A stretch of 17,323 nucleotides of DNA from CBIFWW01 sp966186435 (GCA_966186435.1 CBIFWW010000068.1:1-17323); one strand, 5' to 3'; numbered from the stretch's first letter, positions 8,366 through 15,765 are shown. Notes: generated by a model not told the origin, from the letters alone. Made by a program: numbers and translations.

Positions 8366-8774
8366 TCCCCCGCTAAGCGTTTCAACAAGCCTAGGTTGCC
8401 CCACGACAATAGATAATTCTGTCCTCAAGACGAGGCCTGCCAAAGGCCTCTGGACTAACTTTGTTACCCCGATACCAAACTTAGAGCGCAACTCTGATGC
8501 CTGCTGCGACCACAGTTGTTTTTAGGTAAAATATGCCAGATGAAATATTATCCAGAAGCGATTAGCCTGATGCGTAAAGGTAAATCTGCTACCCGCCGGT
8601 GACTTATCAGAATTTATGCCACAGAACATGACCCACATGCCCTGAGCCAAAATATCTGCGACTAGAACTCTCTCCTTTTTGACCTAACGTCCGTATTATA
8701 AACCTCAATAACTCAGATGCTTATAAAACCAGCACATAGTCATAATTGGGGTAGATTGATGTACCTTGTTCATT
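8366..8774. other. Gene-free region between metK and the tRNA
   Basis: No convincing gene is seen. A 7-bp hairpin (GAGGCCT 8432-8438 with AGGCCTC 8444-8450) may end the metK transcript but lacks a T-tract. A 20-codon frame at 8540-8602 (MKYYPEAISLMRKGKSATRR) loosely resembles the start of transposase-type helix-turn-helix proteins and may be a mobile-element scrap; it is too short to call. Confidence 0.4.
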
Positions 8775-8780
8775 TATAAT
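8775..8780 (+). promoter_or_regulatory. -10 box of the tRNA-Ile2 gene
   Basis: A consensus TATAAT lies eleven bases before the first tRNA base, followed by a GC-containing discriminator. The -35 is weak (TAGATT with a 17-base spacer). Confidence 0.5.
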
Positions 8781-8790
8781 CCGTCAGCAC

Positions 8791-8866
8791 GGCCCCTTAG
8801 CTCAGTGGTTAGAGCAGGCGACTCATAATCGCTTGGTCGCTGGTTCAAACCCAGCAGGGGCCACCA
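8791..8866 (+). tRNA. tRNA-Ile2 (CAT anticodon, lysidine-modified type)
   Basis: The 76 bases fold as a full cloverleaf with encoded CCA: acceptor arm beginning GGCCCCT, D-arm GCTC/GAGC, anticodon stem GGCGA/TCGCT with loop CTCATAA (anticodon CAT), and T-arm GCTGG/CCAGC with loop TTCAAAC. It matches E. coli ileX/ileY type tRNA-Ile2 rather than tRNA-Met, whose acceptor arm starts GGCTACG. The CAT anticodon is converted by TilS to lysidine-AU, reading AUA as isoleucine. A satellite element begins right after it, so its 3' half is the likely integration target. Confidence 0.93.
8841..8866 (+). other. Probable attL core in the 3' end of the tRNA gene
   Basis: Tyrosine recombinases of P4-like elements usually cross over in the T-arm/3' end of a tRNA gene and leave a direct repeat at the other end. 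All features right of here are phage-like and those left are core genes. The second copy and the integrase are not in the window, so the limits of the core are a guess. Confidence 0.4.
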
Positions 8867-8872
8867 AATATC

Positions 8873-8910
8873 AAGGACTTACGTGAATGCGTGAGTCCTT
8901 TCACTTTTCT
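8873..8910 (+). terminator. Hairpin terminator after the tRNA
   Basis: AAGGACT (8873-8879) pairs with AGTCCTT (8894-8900), extended by a T-G pair and ACG/CGT, giving an 11-bp stem with a six-base loop, followed by TCACTTTTCT. It fits an intrinsic terminator of the tRNA transcript; the T-tract is imperfect. Confidence 0.5.
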
Positions 8911-8951
8911 AGGATACCCATAGGATACCGTAGCAGGGTATTTTCAAGTAT

Positions 8952-8975
8952 AAAAAAAGGCCGCCACTGGCGACC
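8952..8975 (-). terminator. Terminator at the end of the leftward satellite operon
   Basis: Arms 8959-8966 and 8968-8975 pair (GGTCGCCA/TGGCGGCC on the minus strand, one mismatch), followed by seven T on that strand (8952-8958). It lies 18 bases past the stop of the last leftward gene and insulates the tRNA from it. Confidence 0.75.
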
Positions 8976-8993
8976 CTCTATTATTAAAATATT

Positions 8994-9680
8994 TTATAGC
9001 CCAAGTTTTCGCTTCACTAACTCACCAAGAATCGGCCACATTACCGTCTGAGCTGTTTCCCAAACTGGACCGCAAACTTTTGAGAGAAGGTTTTTAGCCT
9101 GTTTTCCGTCGCCATCATTTGCAGCGGCAACAGCGGCGACAATGTCATCCCGTTTATCGAACGTTACCACCTGCCCCTGTTCTTCAAGAATTGATATCAA
9201 CTTTTGAATGATTTCTGAATCAGAACCATTAGCGATATCCATTGACTGGGTGACAGTATGCCCTTGCCCTAATTGTAAATTACTAAACTGCCCACCGGTA
9301 ATCGTTAATTTATTTACAACAGGCTGAACTCGGGTTGGGCGGTTTGGAGCTTTTCTTGACTCTTTATACCCAGCTTCAGTCAAGTAAACGTATTCACGTT
9401 TGCTATATGACGCGATAATAATGAGGTTGCTATACCGATCGTTATCACGCATAGCCATTGGGCCAGTATTTATCATTTTAGCCTTTTCGAGATCACTAAA
9501 AGCTACCTCAAAATCCACTGTGGTAAAATCAGCAACGGCACAAACTGCGGTTGCAAGAGCTTCGATTTTAGGCCCTTCATACCCACTAGTTAAATCCTTA
9601 GCTGTTAATTCTCTAACTGTAAAATCTGCTAAGAGAGTGCCTAGAATTTGCTTAGATGCTTCGTCTAGATGTCCGGCCAT
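8994..9680 (-). CDS. Unknown satellite protein, winged-helix plus LQLG motif; possible cargo
   Basis: I do not recognise this 228-residue protein. Residues 1-110 look like a winged-helix domain, closing with YVYLTEAGYKESRK, a typical last wing. Residues 121-147 form a beta-rich, Gly/Gln/Thr-rich segment (NKLTITGGQFSNLQLGQGHT) with LQLG at 135-138, similar to RHIM-like amyloid motifs (I/V-Q-I/V/L-G). Residues 153-228 are mostly helical with a Trp-containing hydrophobic end. It is the last gene before the attachment site, after the small terminase gene, where satellites often carry accessory genes such as phage defence. An upstream GTG at 9728 is possible, but ATG 9680 has AGGGA eleven bases ahead. 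Function is unknown; defence is inference. Confidence 0.7.
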   Translation of the reverse strand: MAGHLDEASKQILGTLLADFTVRELTAKDLTSGYEGPKIEALATAVCAVADFTTVDFEVAFSDLEKAKMINTGPMAMRDNDRYSNLIIIASYSKREYVYLTEAGYKESRKAPNRPTRVQPVVNKLTITGGQFSNLQLGQGHTVTQSMDIANGSDSEIIQKLISILEEQGQVVTFDKRDDIVAAVAAANDGDGKQAKNLLSKVCGPVWETAQTVMWPILGELVKRKLGL

Positions 9681-9757
9681 TATTATAAAATCCCTGGTAA
9701 TTTTTCCATTATTTAAATGGGGATTCACACATAATAAACAACCACCATGAGCATTAA

Positions 9758-10240
9758 TTATTCTGATTTTGCAGGCCAGCCGTCATCAGAATCGCTCTCC
9801 TGGACTTTGCGAGCCATCTCATCTCGTAAATCATCAATCTTGCTTTGGACCATCTGGACAGCTTTTGGGGGAAGTGCGCAATCACGCTCCAGAATATCAG
9901 GCAATGTTTCCAGAACCATAACAACCGCTTTTGCTAGATAAGCATATTCACGGGCAACCTCATCAGCCGGGATTAACTCTCTCACCGCCTCCTCAAATTT
10001 TAAGCGCTCATTTTCTGACTGATACCAAGCTTTTCTGTCCTGGGGCGACATTTCACCATTTTCTTTCATTGATGGTGTCAGAAGCGTCTGTAGGGCTTTG
10101 CCAAGTTCATATTGCTTCAGGTTTTCACCGTTCCCTCCCACCAGCTCCAGTTCACGCAGCCGGCGGGCAACAAGATTGCGATTCATGCCCACCAGCTCCG
10201 CCAGTTGAGAGACGTTAACCTGCATCCTGCTCAGTTCCAT
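9758..10240 (-). CDS. Small terminase subunit-like DNA packaging protein (Nu1 type)
   Basis: The 160-residue product has an N-terminal helix-turn-helix (about residues 9-35, VSQLAELVGMNRNLVARRLRELEL), then a charged helical region with ENERLKFEEAVRELIPADEVAREY (about 75-100) like the Nu1/DUF1441 terminase small subunit pattern, and further helices. Such proteins recognise the packaging site and bring in the large terminase ATPase. GGAGG lies five bases before the ATG. No large terminase is in the window, so a helper phage would have to supply it, as in SaPI-type satellites. A perfect palindrome lies just upstream (10262-10278). The next gene starts within about 80 bases. Confidence 0.72.
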   Translation of the reverse strand: MELSRMQVNVSQLAELVGMNRNLVARRLRELELVGGNGENLKQYELGKALQTLLTPSMKENGEMSPQDRKAWYQSENERLKFEEAVRELIPADEVAREYAYLAKAVVMVLETLPDILERDCALPPKAVQMVQSKIDDLRDEMARKVQESDSDDGWPAKSE

Positions 10241-10261
10241 TTAAACCTCCGCTGCACGGCC

Positions 10262-10278
10262 ATTTTTGCAGCAAAAAT
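10262..10278. promoter_or_regulatory. Perfect palindrome upstream of the small terminase gene
   Basis: ATTTTTGC and GCAAAAAT flank a single central base (arms 10262-10269 and 10271-10278). It is 22 bases before the small terminase ATG on the minus strand, downstream of the capsid-gene terminator, so it may be an operator for a separate terminase/cargo transcript. No clear promoter hexamers were found. Confidence 0.35.
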
Positions 10279-10400
10279 AACCTGCAACATTTAAAATCAA
10301 TTAATTAGACCAATGCTGCTGCACGCATGAAATGTGAAAAATCAGCCGTTTCCCGCGTGTTCAGCGCCCCTCGGTGTACAGAATAGCCAGAAGGACCCGC

Positions 10401-10424
10401 AAAAAAGGCGGCCAATTGACCGCC
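10401..10424 (-). terminator. Intrinsic terminator after the protease-capsid gene
   Basis: GGCGG (10407-10411) pairs with CCGCC (10420-10424), extended across one mismatch by CAA/TTG, and six T follow on the minus strand (10401-10406). It is 24 bases beyond the stop of the capsid gene. Confidence 0.75.
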
Positions 10425-10447
10425 AAGAAGGATTACCACCAGAACTC

Positions 10448-12265
10448 CTACGCCCCTTCGGACTTAACTAAACCACGCCAGTCTAAAGGCGCTACACCTG
10501 CATCAATTCGAACCTTGAACGTTACACCATCAACGGTAAAGCCCTGCTGCTGGTCAAGGTACGGCGTATCAATACCATCAAGATAAGCTACCTCTATAGT
10601 GTCCTCACCCTGACCAGCAAGCAGATACCAAGCTTTCAGGCTGTCAGCATCCAGGCGGGCTTCGGTGATAACAGTTAATGCATCGTTATAGGGGTTGAAC
10701 ACGCCACTGTTCTGAGCGTCTGGAAGCGACGTTGAACGGATAAGCTGGGTTGCACGATCCTCAAGCTCAACTGGGACTAACAGGAAGCGAGGCGGGATAT
10801 TCAGTACAGCGCCAGCGGCGTTCTTCTGCATTCGCATTGTCTTACGTGCGGCGCTCAACCCATTGATATCAAGTGCGGCTGTGACAAGGTTTTGGTGCGC
10901 TGCATCAAAGATGGATTTGCCATCACCCATTTTTTGTTTACTGAGTAAAACGGCATATACCAAATCACCAATTGTACGGCTGGCGGCTGCACCCATCTTT
11001 TGAGGGATGCTGGTTAATGCACTCATGTCGTCGTTAATGATGGCTTGGCGGTCAATGCTGAAAAGCTCACCATATGTTGCCAGGGCAATAGGTTCACTTC
11101 GGTCAGAGATAGTCGCATATTTGTATTCGGCACCGGGGCGAACTTCGCGCAGTGATTTAAAACCATCCAGCCCAGCCCGGTGGCTTGTTTTAAAGTCTGG
11201 CAAGGTGCCTTTTTTCGTCCACTGCTGGAACGTTTCTGATGTTCCTTCCCAGCCTTTCAACATGGATTTATGGGCAACATCCGCAAGAATCCCGCCAAAA
11301 TCACTGCTGCTATGAGTGAATGCCATGCCCACCATGCCCAATGGGTTTCCTGGAATGCCGCTCACATTACGATCCACCAACGAAGCACGCGCTAACTCAC
11401 GCAACGTGTAGCCGTTATAGCGGTTATCTTTTTCAACTTTCTCCAGACCAGTACGCGCCAGCAAGGCCGCCTTTACCGAATCGCCAACAATATTCCCATT
11501 ACCTGAATACATATATGCTCCTGGTCCGGCGCTAGGCGTAGTACCTTTAGCCAGATTACTTAAAATTTTCTGTCGGGCTTGCTCCTCTGTGATGGTGCCG
11601 CCCACAAACTCCGCACGAAGACCTGCGACCCACTCATGAGACGCAAACATTGAAAAAATATGTTCTGCCCGCTGCTCTCTGTTTTCAGGCTGGCCCGTTA
11701 CTTTCATGACCTCTTGGAGTTGTTCCGGCGTTCTTTTGAATTTAGCCATCAGAGAATTACAGCCCGGTGCCATAGCAAACGCCTGCCCGTCTGCCGGATA
11801 GATCTCATCAACAAAGCCTTTTTCTTTCGCCTCTACCGCCGTCAGCCACGTTTCCGCATCCATCATGGCCTGTACCTCAGCCTCAGGAAGACCTGATTTA
11901 GCAACATAGGTGGTAAGCATCGTTTTACCGATTTTGCCCAGAACGTCGGAAAGACGCTGCATATCACCAGCCCCACCTGCCAACACGCCCCAGGGGTTGT
12001 GAACCATCCACCAGCCGTTATCTGCCATTGCAACGTGTTTGGCACCGAGCGCAACTATAGTGGCCATCGATGCGGCAATACCATCGATGCGGGCCACTGT
12101 ATGGCCTTTGTAGTTACGTAGGGCGTTAAACATTGCCATGCCGTCAGTGACACTACCGCCGCCACTGTTAATAGCGACTGTTACAGGCCCATTGGCAATT
12201 TGCAGTGAGTCACGAAAGCGTTTTGCAGTCGTACCTTCAATAGGTTCGTAAAGTGAAATCTCCAT
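10448..12265 (-). CDS. ClpP-like prohead protease fused to major capsid protein
   Basis: The 605-residue protein joins two phage head functions. Residues 1-160 are a ClpP/S14-type serine protease: VAINSGGGSVTDGMAMFNAL (30-49), the nucleophile Ser66 in DGIAASMATIV, His89 in MVHNPWG, and an acidic residue near 136 in MMDAETWLTA, followed by GFVDEIYP. Residues about 165-245 are a charged linker, possibly scaffold or cleavage region. Residues about 260-605 fit a major capsid protein of the HK97-like fold (HSSSDFGGILADVAHKS, SIDRQAIINDDMSAL, PRFLLVPVELE). Such fusions are annotated in phages; the protease normally processes the shell during maturation. No portal gene accompanies it. A small gene ends 12 bases upstream and a terminator follows. 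The ATG at 12265 has only a weak GGTGGCGG site. Confidence 0.88.
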   Translation of the reverse strand: MEISLYEPIEGTTAKRFRDSLQIANGPVTVAINSGGGSVTDGMAMFNALRNYKGHTVARIDGIAASMATIVALGAKHVAMADNGWWMVHNPWGVLAGGAGDMQRLSDVLGKIGKTMLTTYVAKSGLPEAEVQAMMDAETWLTAVEAKEKGFVDEIYPADGQAFAMAPGCNSLMAKFKRTPEQLQEVMKVTGQPENREQRAEHIFSMFASHEWVAGLRAEFVGGTITEEQARQKILSNLAKGTTPSAGPGAYMYSGNGNIVGDSVKAALLARTGLEKVEKDNRYNGYTLRELARASLVDRNVSGIPGNPLGMVGMAFTHSSSDFGGILADVAHKSMLKGWEGTSETFQQWTKKGTLPDFKTSHRAGLDGFKSLREVRPGAEYKYATISDRSEPIALATYGELFSIDRQAIINDDMSALTSIPQKMGAAASRTIGDLVYAVLLSKQKMGDGKSIFDAAHQNLVTAALDINGLSAARKTMRMQKNAAGAVLNIPPRFLLVPVELEDRATQLIRSTSLPDAQNSGVFNPYNDALTVITEARLDADSLKAWYLLAGQGEDTIEVAYLDGIDTPYLDQQQGFTVDGVTFKVRIDAGVAPLDWRGLVKSEGA

Positions 12266-12277
12266 CCGCCACCAGCC

Positions 12278-12481
12278 TTAAAGCACACCGGGTGCGTCAT
12301 TTTTGGAAGAGACTAGCCCCAGCTTTTCACGCAGCAGTGAACGCGCGATCCAGCCAAGAGTGGGTGCAGTCCCAGGAATACCTTCACGCTCATATCTCTG
12401 GCGAACCTCTTCACGCAGATGGTTGAGTAGTAGGGCGATCTCGTCGTCGATGTATACCGACATTGCTTTCTGTTTAACCAT
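12278..12481 (-). CDS. Small unknown protein upstream of the capsid gene
   Basis: The 67-residue product begins MVKQKAMSVYIDDEIALLLNHLREEV, a short strand followed by helices, which recalls ribbon-helix-helix DNA-binding proteins, and continues with a helical WIARSLLREKLGL. The ATG at 12481 has AGGA nine bases upstream; an upstream GTG at 12526 would add 15 residues with no ribosome-binding site. It ends 12 bases before the protease-capsid start and probably shares its transcript. A regulatory role in late expression is possible but not shown. Confidence 0.65.
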   Translation of the reverse strand: MVKQKAMSVYIDDEIALLLNHLREEVRQRYEREGIPGTAPTLGWIARSLLREKLGLVSSKNDAPGVL

Positions 12482-12514
12482 AATTAGATGTCCTGAATAA
12501 CTGTATGAGCATCC

Positions 12515-12543
12515 AGTATTGATCACTATTTATTGTATATCAA
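12515..12543 (-). promoter_or_regulatory. Predicted promoter of the capsid operon
   Basis: On the minus strand TTGATA (12538-12543) and AATACT (12515-12520) are separated by 17 bases, about 30 bases before the small gene that precedes the capsid gene. The hexamers match consensus at 5 and 4 positions. A helper-phage activator could also act here, but no known site was recognised. Confidence 0.4.
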
Positions 12544-12581
12544 CATATAATGACCACTTTTACAGATAGATTATGAAGAGG

Positions 12582-12606
12582 TATAAAGAAACCGGGTTCT
12601 GCCCGG
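12582..12606 (-). terminator. Possible terminator between origin and capsid operon
   Basis: CCGGG (12592-12596) and CCCGG (12602-12606) form a short GC stem with a five-base loop, followed on the minus strand by TTTCTTTATA. It could stop leftward transcripts coming from the replication gene through the origin. The stem is short. Confidence 0.4.
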
Positions 12607-12701
12607 AAATTAGCCTGTGGTTCGCATTGAAGTAGGGGTGGCGGGCTGTAAAACCCTGTCGACTAACTGACTTTGAATTAACGTATATAAACAAAACTAT
12701 G

Positions 12702-13118
12702 TTGGTTCAGTTGGTTCAGTTGGTTCAATTTGTAAAGACCATTGTTTTTAATAGAGTATTTATCGATGAGTGAACCAACAAAGCCCTGTTTTGAACCAAC
12801 AAAGGGGGTTTTCGTGTTGGTTCAGTGATGTTTATTTTCTTAGTTATAAGACGTGCACTGAAAGATGCGCTCAGATTTCAGCGCATCTTTCAGTTCGGCA
12901 AATTGAAATTGTTTCTCACCAGTATGTTTAGAGTCTCTGGCGATTAGTAGGCTTCGGAGGTTGGAGGTATTGCTGTGAACTGGTGTTGGTTCAAAACTGG
13001 CATTTGTTGGTTCAAAATCACCATTTGTTGGTTCAGTGTTGGTTCAGCTTTTAGGTAAAATAATCAATAAAATCATATCAATAATAACTACAACTATCTA
13101 CTGAACCAACTGAACCAA
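12702..13118. repeat. Iteron array, probable satellite replication origin
   Basis: The octamer TTGGTTCA occurs twelve times in 417 bases: on the plus strand at 12702, 12711, 12720, 12817, 12986, 13007, 13028 and 13039, and inverted (TGAACCAA) at 12771, 12792, 13102 and 13111. Spacings of 9 and 21 bases recur, so copies are on related helix faces. They form two clusters on either side of a 15-bp hairpin (12857-12894). An AT-rich stretch of about 55 bases (13047-13101) separates the last forward copies from the final inverted pair and could be the unwinding site. The array begins 26 bases past the stop of the replication helicase gene, as the P4 crr region follows alpha. No gene was found in 12527-13143. 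Confidence 0.75.
12857..12894. repeat. Perfect 15-bp inverted repeat inside the origin region
   Basis: ACTGAAAGATGCGCT (12857-12871) is exactly complementary to 12880-12894 with an eight-base loop. No T-tract follows on either strand, so it is not a standard terminator. It lies midway between the two iteron clusters and could serve strand-opening, primase loading or protein binding. Confidence 0.7.
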
Positions 13119-13143
13119 CACGAAAACACCTTACATGTAATTA

Positions 13144-15273
13144 TTATTCCTGAACTTCTGAATCCTGCTGGTACTGAATGACATAGACATTAATCTGTCG
13201 GCCATCAATACGTGGGGATTTACGCTGATAGCCTCTACCGCTTGCAGGTGGCGTGAGCATTCCTGACTCAGCCAGCACCCGTGCAAATTGCTTGGCATTG
13301 AACCCCTGGGCCATCTCCTTTTCAAAGGCTGATGGGAAGGTATAAAACACCATTGGCGAGTCGTCATGCTTCCCTCTTTCCCGATAGCCAGCCAAATCTC
13401 GTATAGGCATATCTGACGGGCAATAAGGCAAAGGGGCAAAACGGCTAAGGCCATGCGCATTCAGGAATGCCTCACACTGCTCAATAATCTGCTGATGTTC
13501 CTTATTTCCCGTCCCGAACTCTTTTACCCAGGCATTAAAACTATGCTGAATGGCATCACGGCTTGCCTGTTCGCTCCAGCCGGTAATCGCTGTACCTGTC
13601 ACCAGTGCGGCCTCAAGAATGGCAAAACGTTCAGCGACACGATGCACCTGCTCTCCGTAATCAGCCGGGATAAGACTACGCCACCGCGTTTGCGCGTCCC
13701 GTACTGCCTGTTTAGCTTCCGGCTGGTGGGTTGCCAGCCAATGAACCCACTCACGCCCAGCAGCACCGTGGTTATCCATCCACGCCTCCTTAAGCGCATC
13801 CGCATGGGCCTTACCGTTAGAGAGTCCGTTGAACACCGTTGATTTCTCCATTGGAATATTCAGCAAGCGAACCAGCTGGCCCGCCTTAACTCTTATCCCG
13901 CCAGCCGCCAGGAAGGTTTCAATATCCATTTCCCCGGTACTGATCGCCACAGTTCGCCAGCGTTTTAATTCTCTATTACCACCTTCTTTCGCGCCCTGTA
14001 ACTTCCCGGCACCGTTAAACAGTGTGTATGCTGACGTAGCAACATCCTTGGCGCTACTACCCTGCCCAACCTCATCAAGTGGTAAGAGGCTATCATTATG
14101 TGCCTCAGCTTCGTTTGCAATGCCCAGGGCAGTGCCGTACCAGGTCAAACGCAGGGCATCAGGTTCACCCCACAGGCTACTGGCAATGTTTGCTGTGGTT
14201 GTCTTACCGGCGCTCGATTGTTCATACAGGTGAACACCAAAACCATCAGCCCCCACAAGCCCAATCAATGGTGCAGATAACGCAGCAGCGACCCCCAACA
14301 TCATTGAAGGATTACCCTCAGTAAGTCGCGCCACTGTTTCCCGCCAGCTTTCCGCCGAACCAGCCACACCATAACCAGAAGAGGCTGCACTTTTCCCATT
14401 GAAGAGAATTGGCAACTCAGGCTCTCCGATTACCTCACCATCAGGCATGATGTAAGCGCCGTGATGCCAGCCGGAAGTGTGGCTGATTATCCATTCCTGC
14501 CCTGCCCCTTGCCTTTGTAACCAGTCAGCCAACACTGCCCGGAATGTGCTCTTGGTAGTCACGTTTACCCCACCAGCTTTCAGGGAGCGCCAACCGTCAC
14601 GTTCTCCAATATCTGCGCAAGGGATCGCCTTAGTAATTGGCTGCCCCCCACGTGGTGCAAGCCAGCGAAGGATTAGGTAACGTTCTGCACCATCACTACC
14701 AGAACCCACAACCTCAAGGGGGGAACTTAACCACGTTTCATTATTGGTAATTTCACCACTGTCCTTATCTACCTTTGGCGTTATCCAGTACAGGCCATCT
14801 TCACGGATTTCCACTCGCGGTTTAAGTTCATCACCAGGCTGTATTTGTGGCTCTCTTTTATTAACAGGCAGATTTATGACAATACTTTCCCCACGCTCAG
14901 CCTCCTCCCTAAGCCTTGGAAGTTCATCAGTCCAGTTCTCCTTAGGCTGATTCTCTGACATGCCGTTAAAAAGCCGTGCCTCTTTCACATCTGACAGAGC
15001 CAGTTTGGTAGCGATAATGCTTATTTGAGGTTCTGAAAGTTCTCCAGCACGGATCACACGAACGCAATGGCGTCCTCGATCGACAATGTTGAGATGTTCC
15101 AGTTCTGCCAACTGTTTTTTACCCAAATACACTGGCGGTACATCATCACCAGCCCGTTTCCCCTCACTTTCTATCCAGTGCTGGGCATGAGAATAAGCAT
15201 CAGCCCCTGCAAAAATGATGGCTTCTGTAAACTTATCCTTCGGCAACAGCTTAACGTTCGGGGCATTTTTCAT
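13144..15273 (-). CDS. DUF927-domain replication helicase/primase-like protein
   Basis: The 709-residue protein is the likely replication initiator of the element. Residues about 240-540 are a DUF927 ATPase: EWIISHTSGWHHGAYIMPDG (260-279) opens it, the Walker A-type segment EQSSAGKTTTANI is at 351-363, and the Walker B-type SLLPLDEVGQG at 395-405. The N-terminal 1-105 may be a primase- or Toprim-related part (IIFAGADAYSHAQ) but no primase residues can be assigned. The C-terminal 130 residues (about 580-709) probably bind DNA. GGGGAG lies eight bases before the ATG, which overlaps the previous stop (ATGA). Iteron repeats start just beyond its 3' end. Its position matches alpha in P4, though the protein family differs. 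Confidence 0.85.
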   Translation of the reverse strand: MKNAPNVKLLPKDKFTEAIIFAGADAYSHAQHWIESEGKRAGDDVPPVYLGKKQLAELEHLNIVDRGRHCVRVIRAGELSEPQISIIATKLALSDVKEARLFNGMSENQPKENWTDELPRLREEAERGESIVINLPVNKREPQIQPGDELKPRVEIREDGLYWITPKVDKDSGEITNNETWLSSPLEVVGSGSDGAERYLILRWLAPRGGQPITKAIPCADIGERDGWRSLKAGGVNVTTKSTFRAVLADWLQRQGAGQEWIISHTSGWHHGAYIMPDGEVIGEPELPILFNGKSAASSGYGVAGSAESWRETVARLTEGNPSMMLGVAAALSAPLIGLVGADGFGVHLYEQSSAGKTTTANIASSLWGEPDALRLTWYGTALGIANEAEAHNDSLLPLDEVGQGSSAKDVATSAYTLFNGAGKLQGAKEGGNRELKRWRTVAISTGEMDIETFLAAGGIRVKAGQLVRLLNIPMEKSTVFNGLSNGKAHADALKEAWMDNHGAAGREWVHWLATHQPEAKQAVRDAQTRWRSLIPADYGEQVHRVAERFAILEAALVTGTAITGWSEQASRDAIQHSFNAWVKEFGTGNKEHQQIIEQCEAFLNAHGLSRFAPLPYCPSDMPIRDLAGYRERGKHDDSPMVFYTFPSAFEKEMAQGFNAKQFARVLAESGMLTPPASGRGYQRKSPRIDGRQINVYVIQYQQDSEVQE

Positions 15274-15581
15274 AGTTTGAACTCCCCACGGCGTTTTCTG
15301 AAAACATAAGTAGCCGTATCGCTGTTCTGCTCCAGTGCCTCAGCCATTCTGGGAAGGGTTCGCAGAGTGTCACCCACCAGCATCAAATCACGCTTGGCAT
15401 TCTCATCGCTATAATCTTCACACTGGGAGGCCTCCAGCATCAGGTTGCCTATGAGAGTCAGTGTGTGATTGATTGTTCGAGAAGCCTCTACGCAAATATC
15501 GCAATGCTCCAACAAATCTTCATCAGAGAAGTTTCTAAAATCCGGGGCATGTCTTACTAATTGATGGTAGATGTCATGCAT
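15270..15581 (-). CDS. Unknown 103-residue satellite protein
   Basis: The product (MHDIYHQLVRHAPDFRNFSDEDLLEHCDI...) is acidic in the middle, predicted to be almost all helical, and ends in a basic RKRRGEFKL tail. It overlaps the Icd-like gene by eight bases and the DUF927 gene by four (ATGA), so the three form one translationally coupled operon. GGGG lies about ten bases before its ATG. By position it corresponds to the small genes between kil and alpha in P4. No function can be assigned; a role in replication or in acting on a helper repressor is only a positional guess. Confidence 0.75.
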   Translation of the reverse strand: MHDIYHQLVRHAPDFRNFSDEDLLEHCDICVEASRTINHTLTLIGNLMLEASQCEDYSDENAKRDLMLVGDTLRTLPRMAEALEQNSDTATYVFRKRRGEFKL

Positions 15582-15765
15582 GGCTCATTCCCCCACATAC
15601 AGGCAAGCGGCCAGCAAAAACCATTACACATCCATAAGGTGACTTCTTCCGGGCCTCACTTTCAGAAGCGGCGGTAATATGGACAATATTTTGCTCTGTG
15701 GCACTCAAGGCCAGAAAACGATACTGATATTCGGGTCGAGTTTGGGTATGCTGTGATCCAGCCAT
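15574..15765 (-). CDS. Icd-like host cell division inhibitor / Ash C-terminal core
   Basis: The 63-residue product (MAGSQHTQTRPEYQYRFLALSATE...) has the layout of Icd-like phage proteins: the HTQTRPEYQYRFLALSATE strand region, then EARKKSPYGCVMVFAGRLPV, the conserved end. In phage P1, Icd blocks host division, and the P4 counterpart at this place is kil. AGGA lies eight bases before this ATG. The same frame is open much further upstream, to an ATG at 16272 with a strong ribosome-binding site, and longer Ash-type proteins of this kind are known; I prefer the short form because an antisense regulatory gene and promoter signals occupy the upstream part. It leads the operon with the 103-residue and DUF927 genes. 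Confidence 0.65.
   Translation of the reverse strand: MAGSQHTQTRPEYQYRFLALSATEQNIVHITAASESEARKKSPYGCVMVFAGRLPVCGGMSHA

Noticed and set aside
8533..8563. Remnant start of galP (ATGCCAGAT reads MPD, as in E. coli GalP)
   Set aside because: Only three codons agree before the frame diverges and stops; too short to support.
8791..8866. tRNA-Met because of the CAT anticodon
   Set aside because: The acceptor arm GGCCCCT and the anticodon stem match tRNA-Ile2, not elongator or initiator tRNA-Met.
12702..13118. CRISPR array
   Set aside because: The unit is only eight bases, spacings of 9-21 bases vary, and copies occur in both orientations; this is an iteron array.
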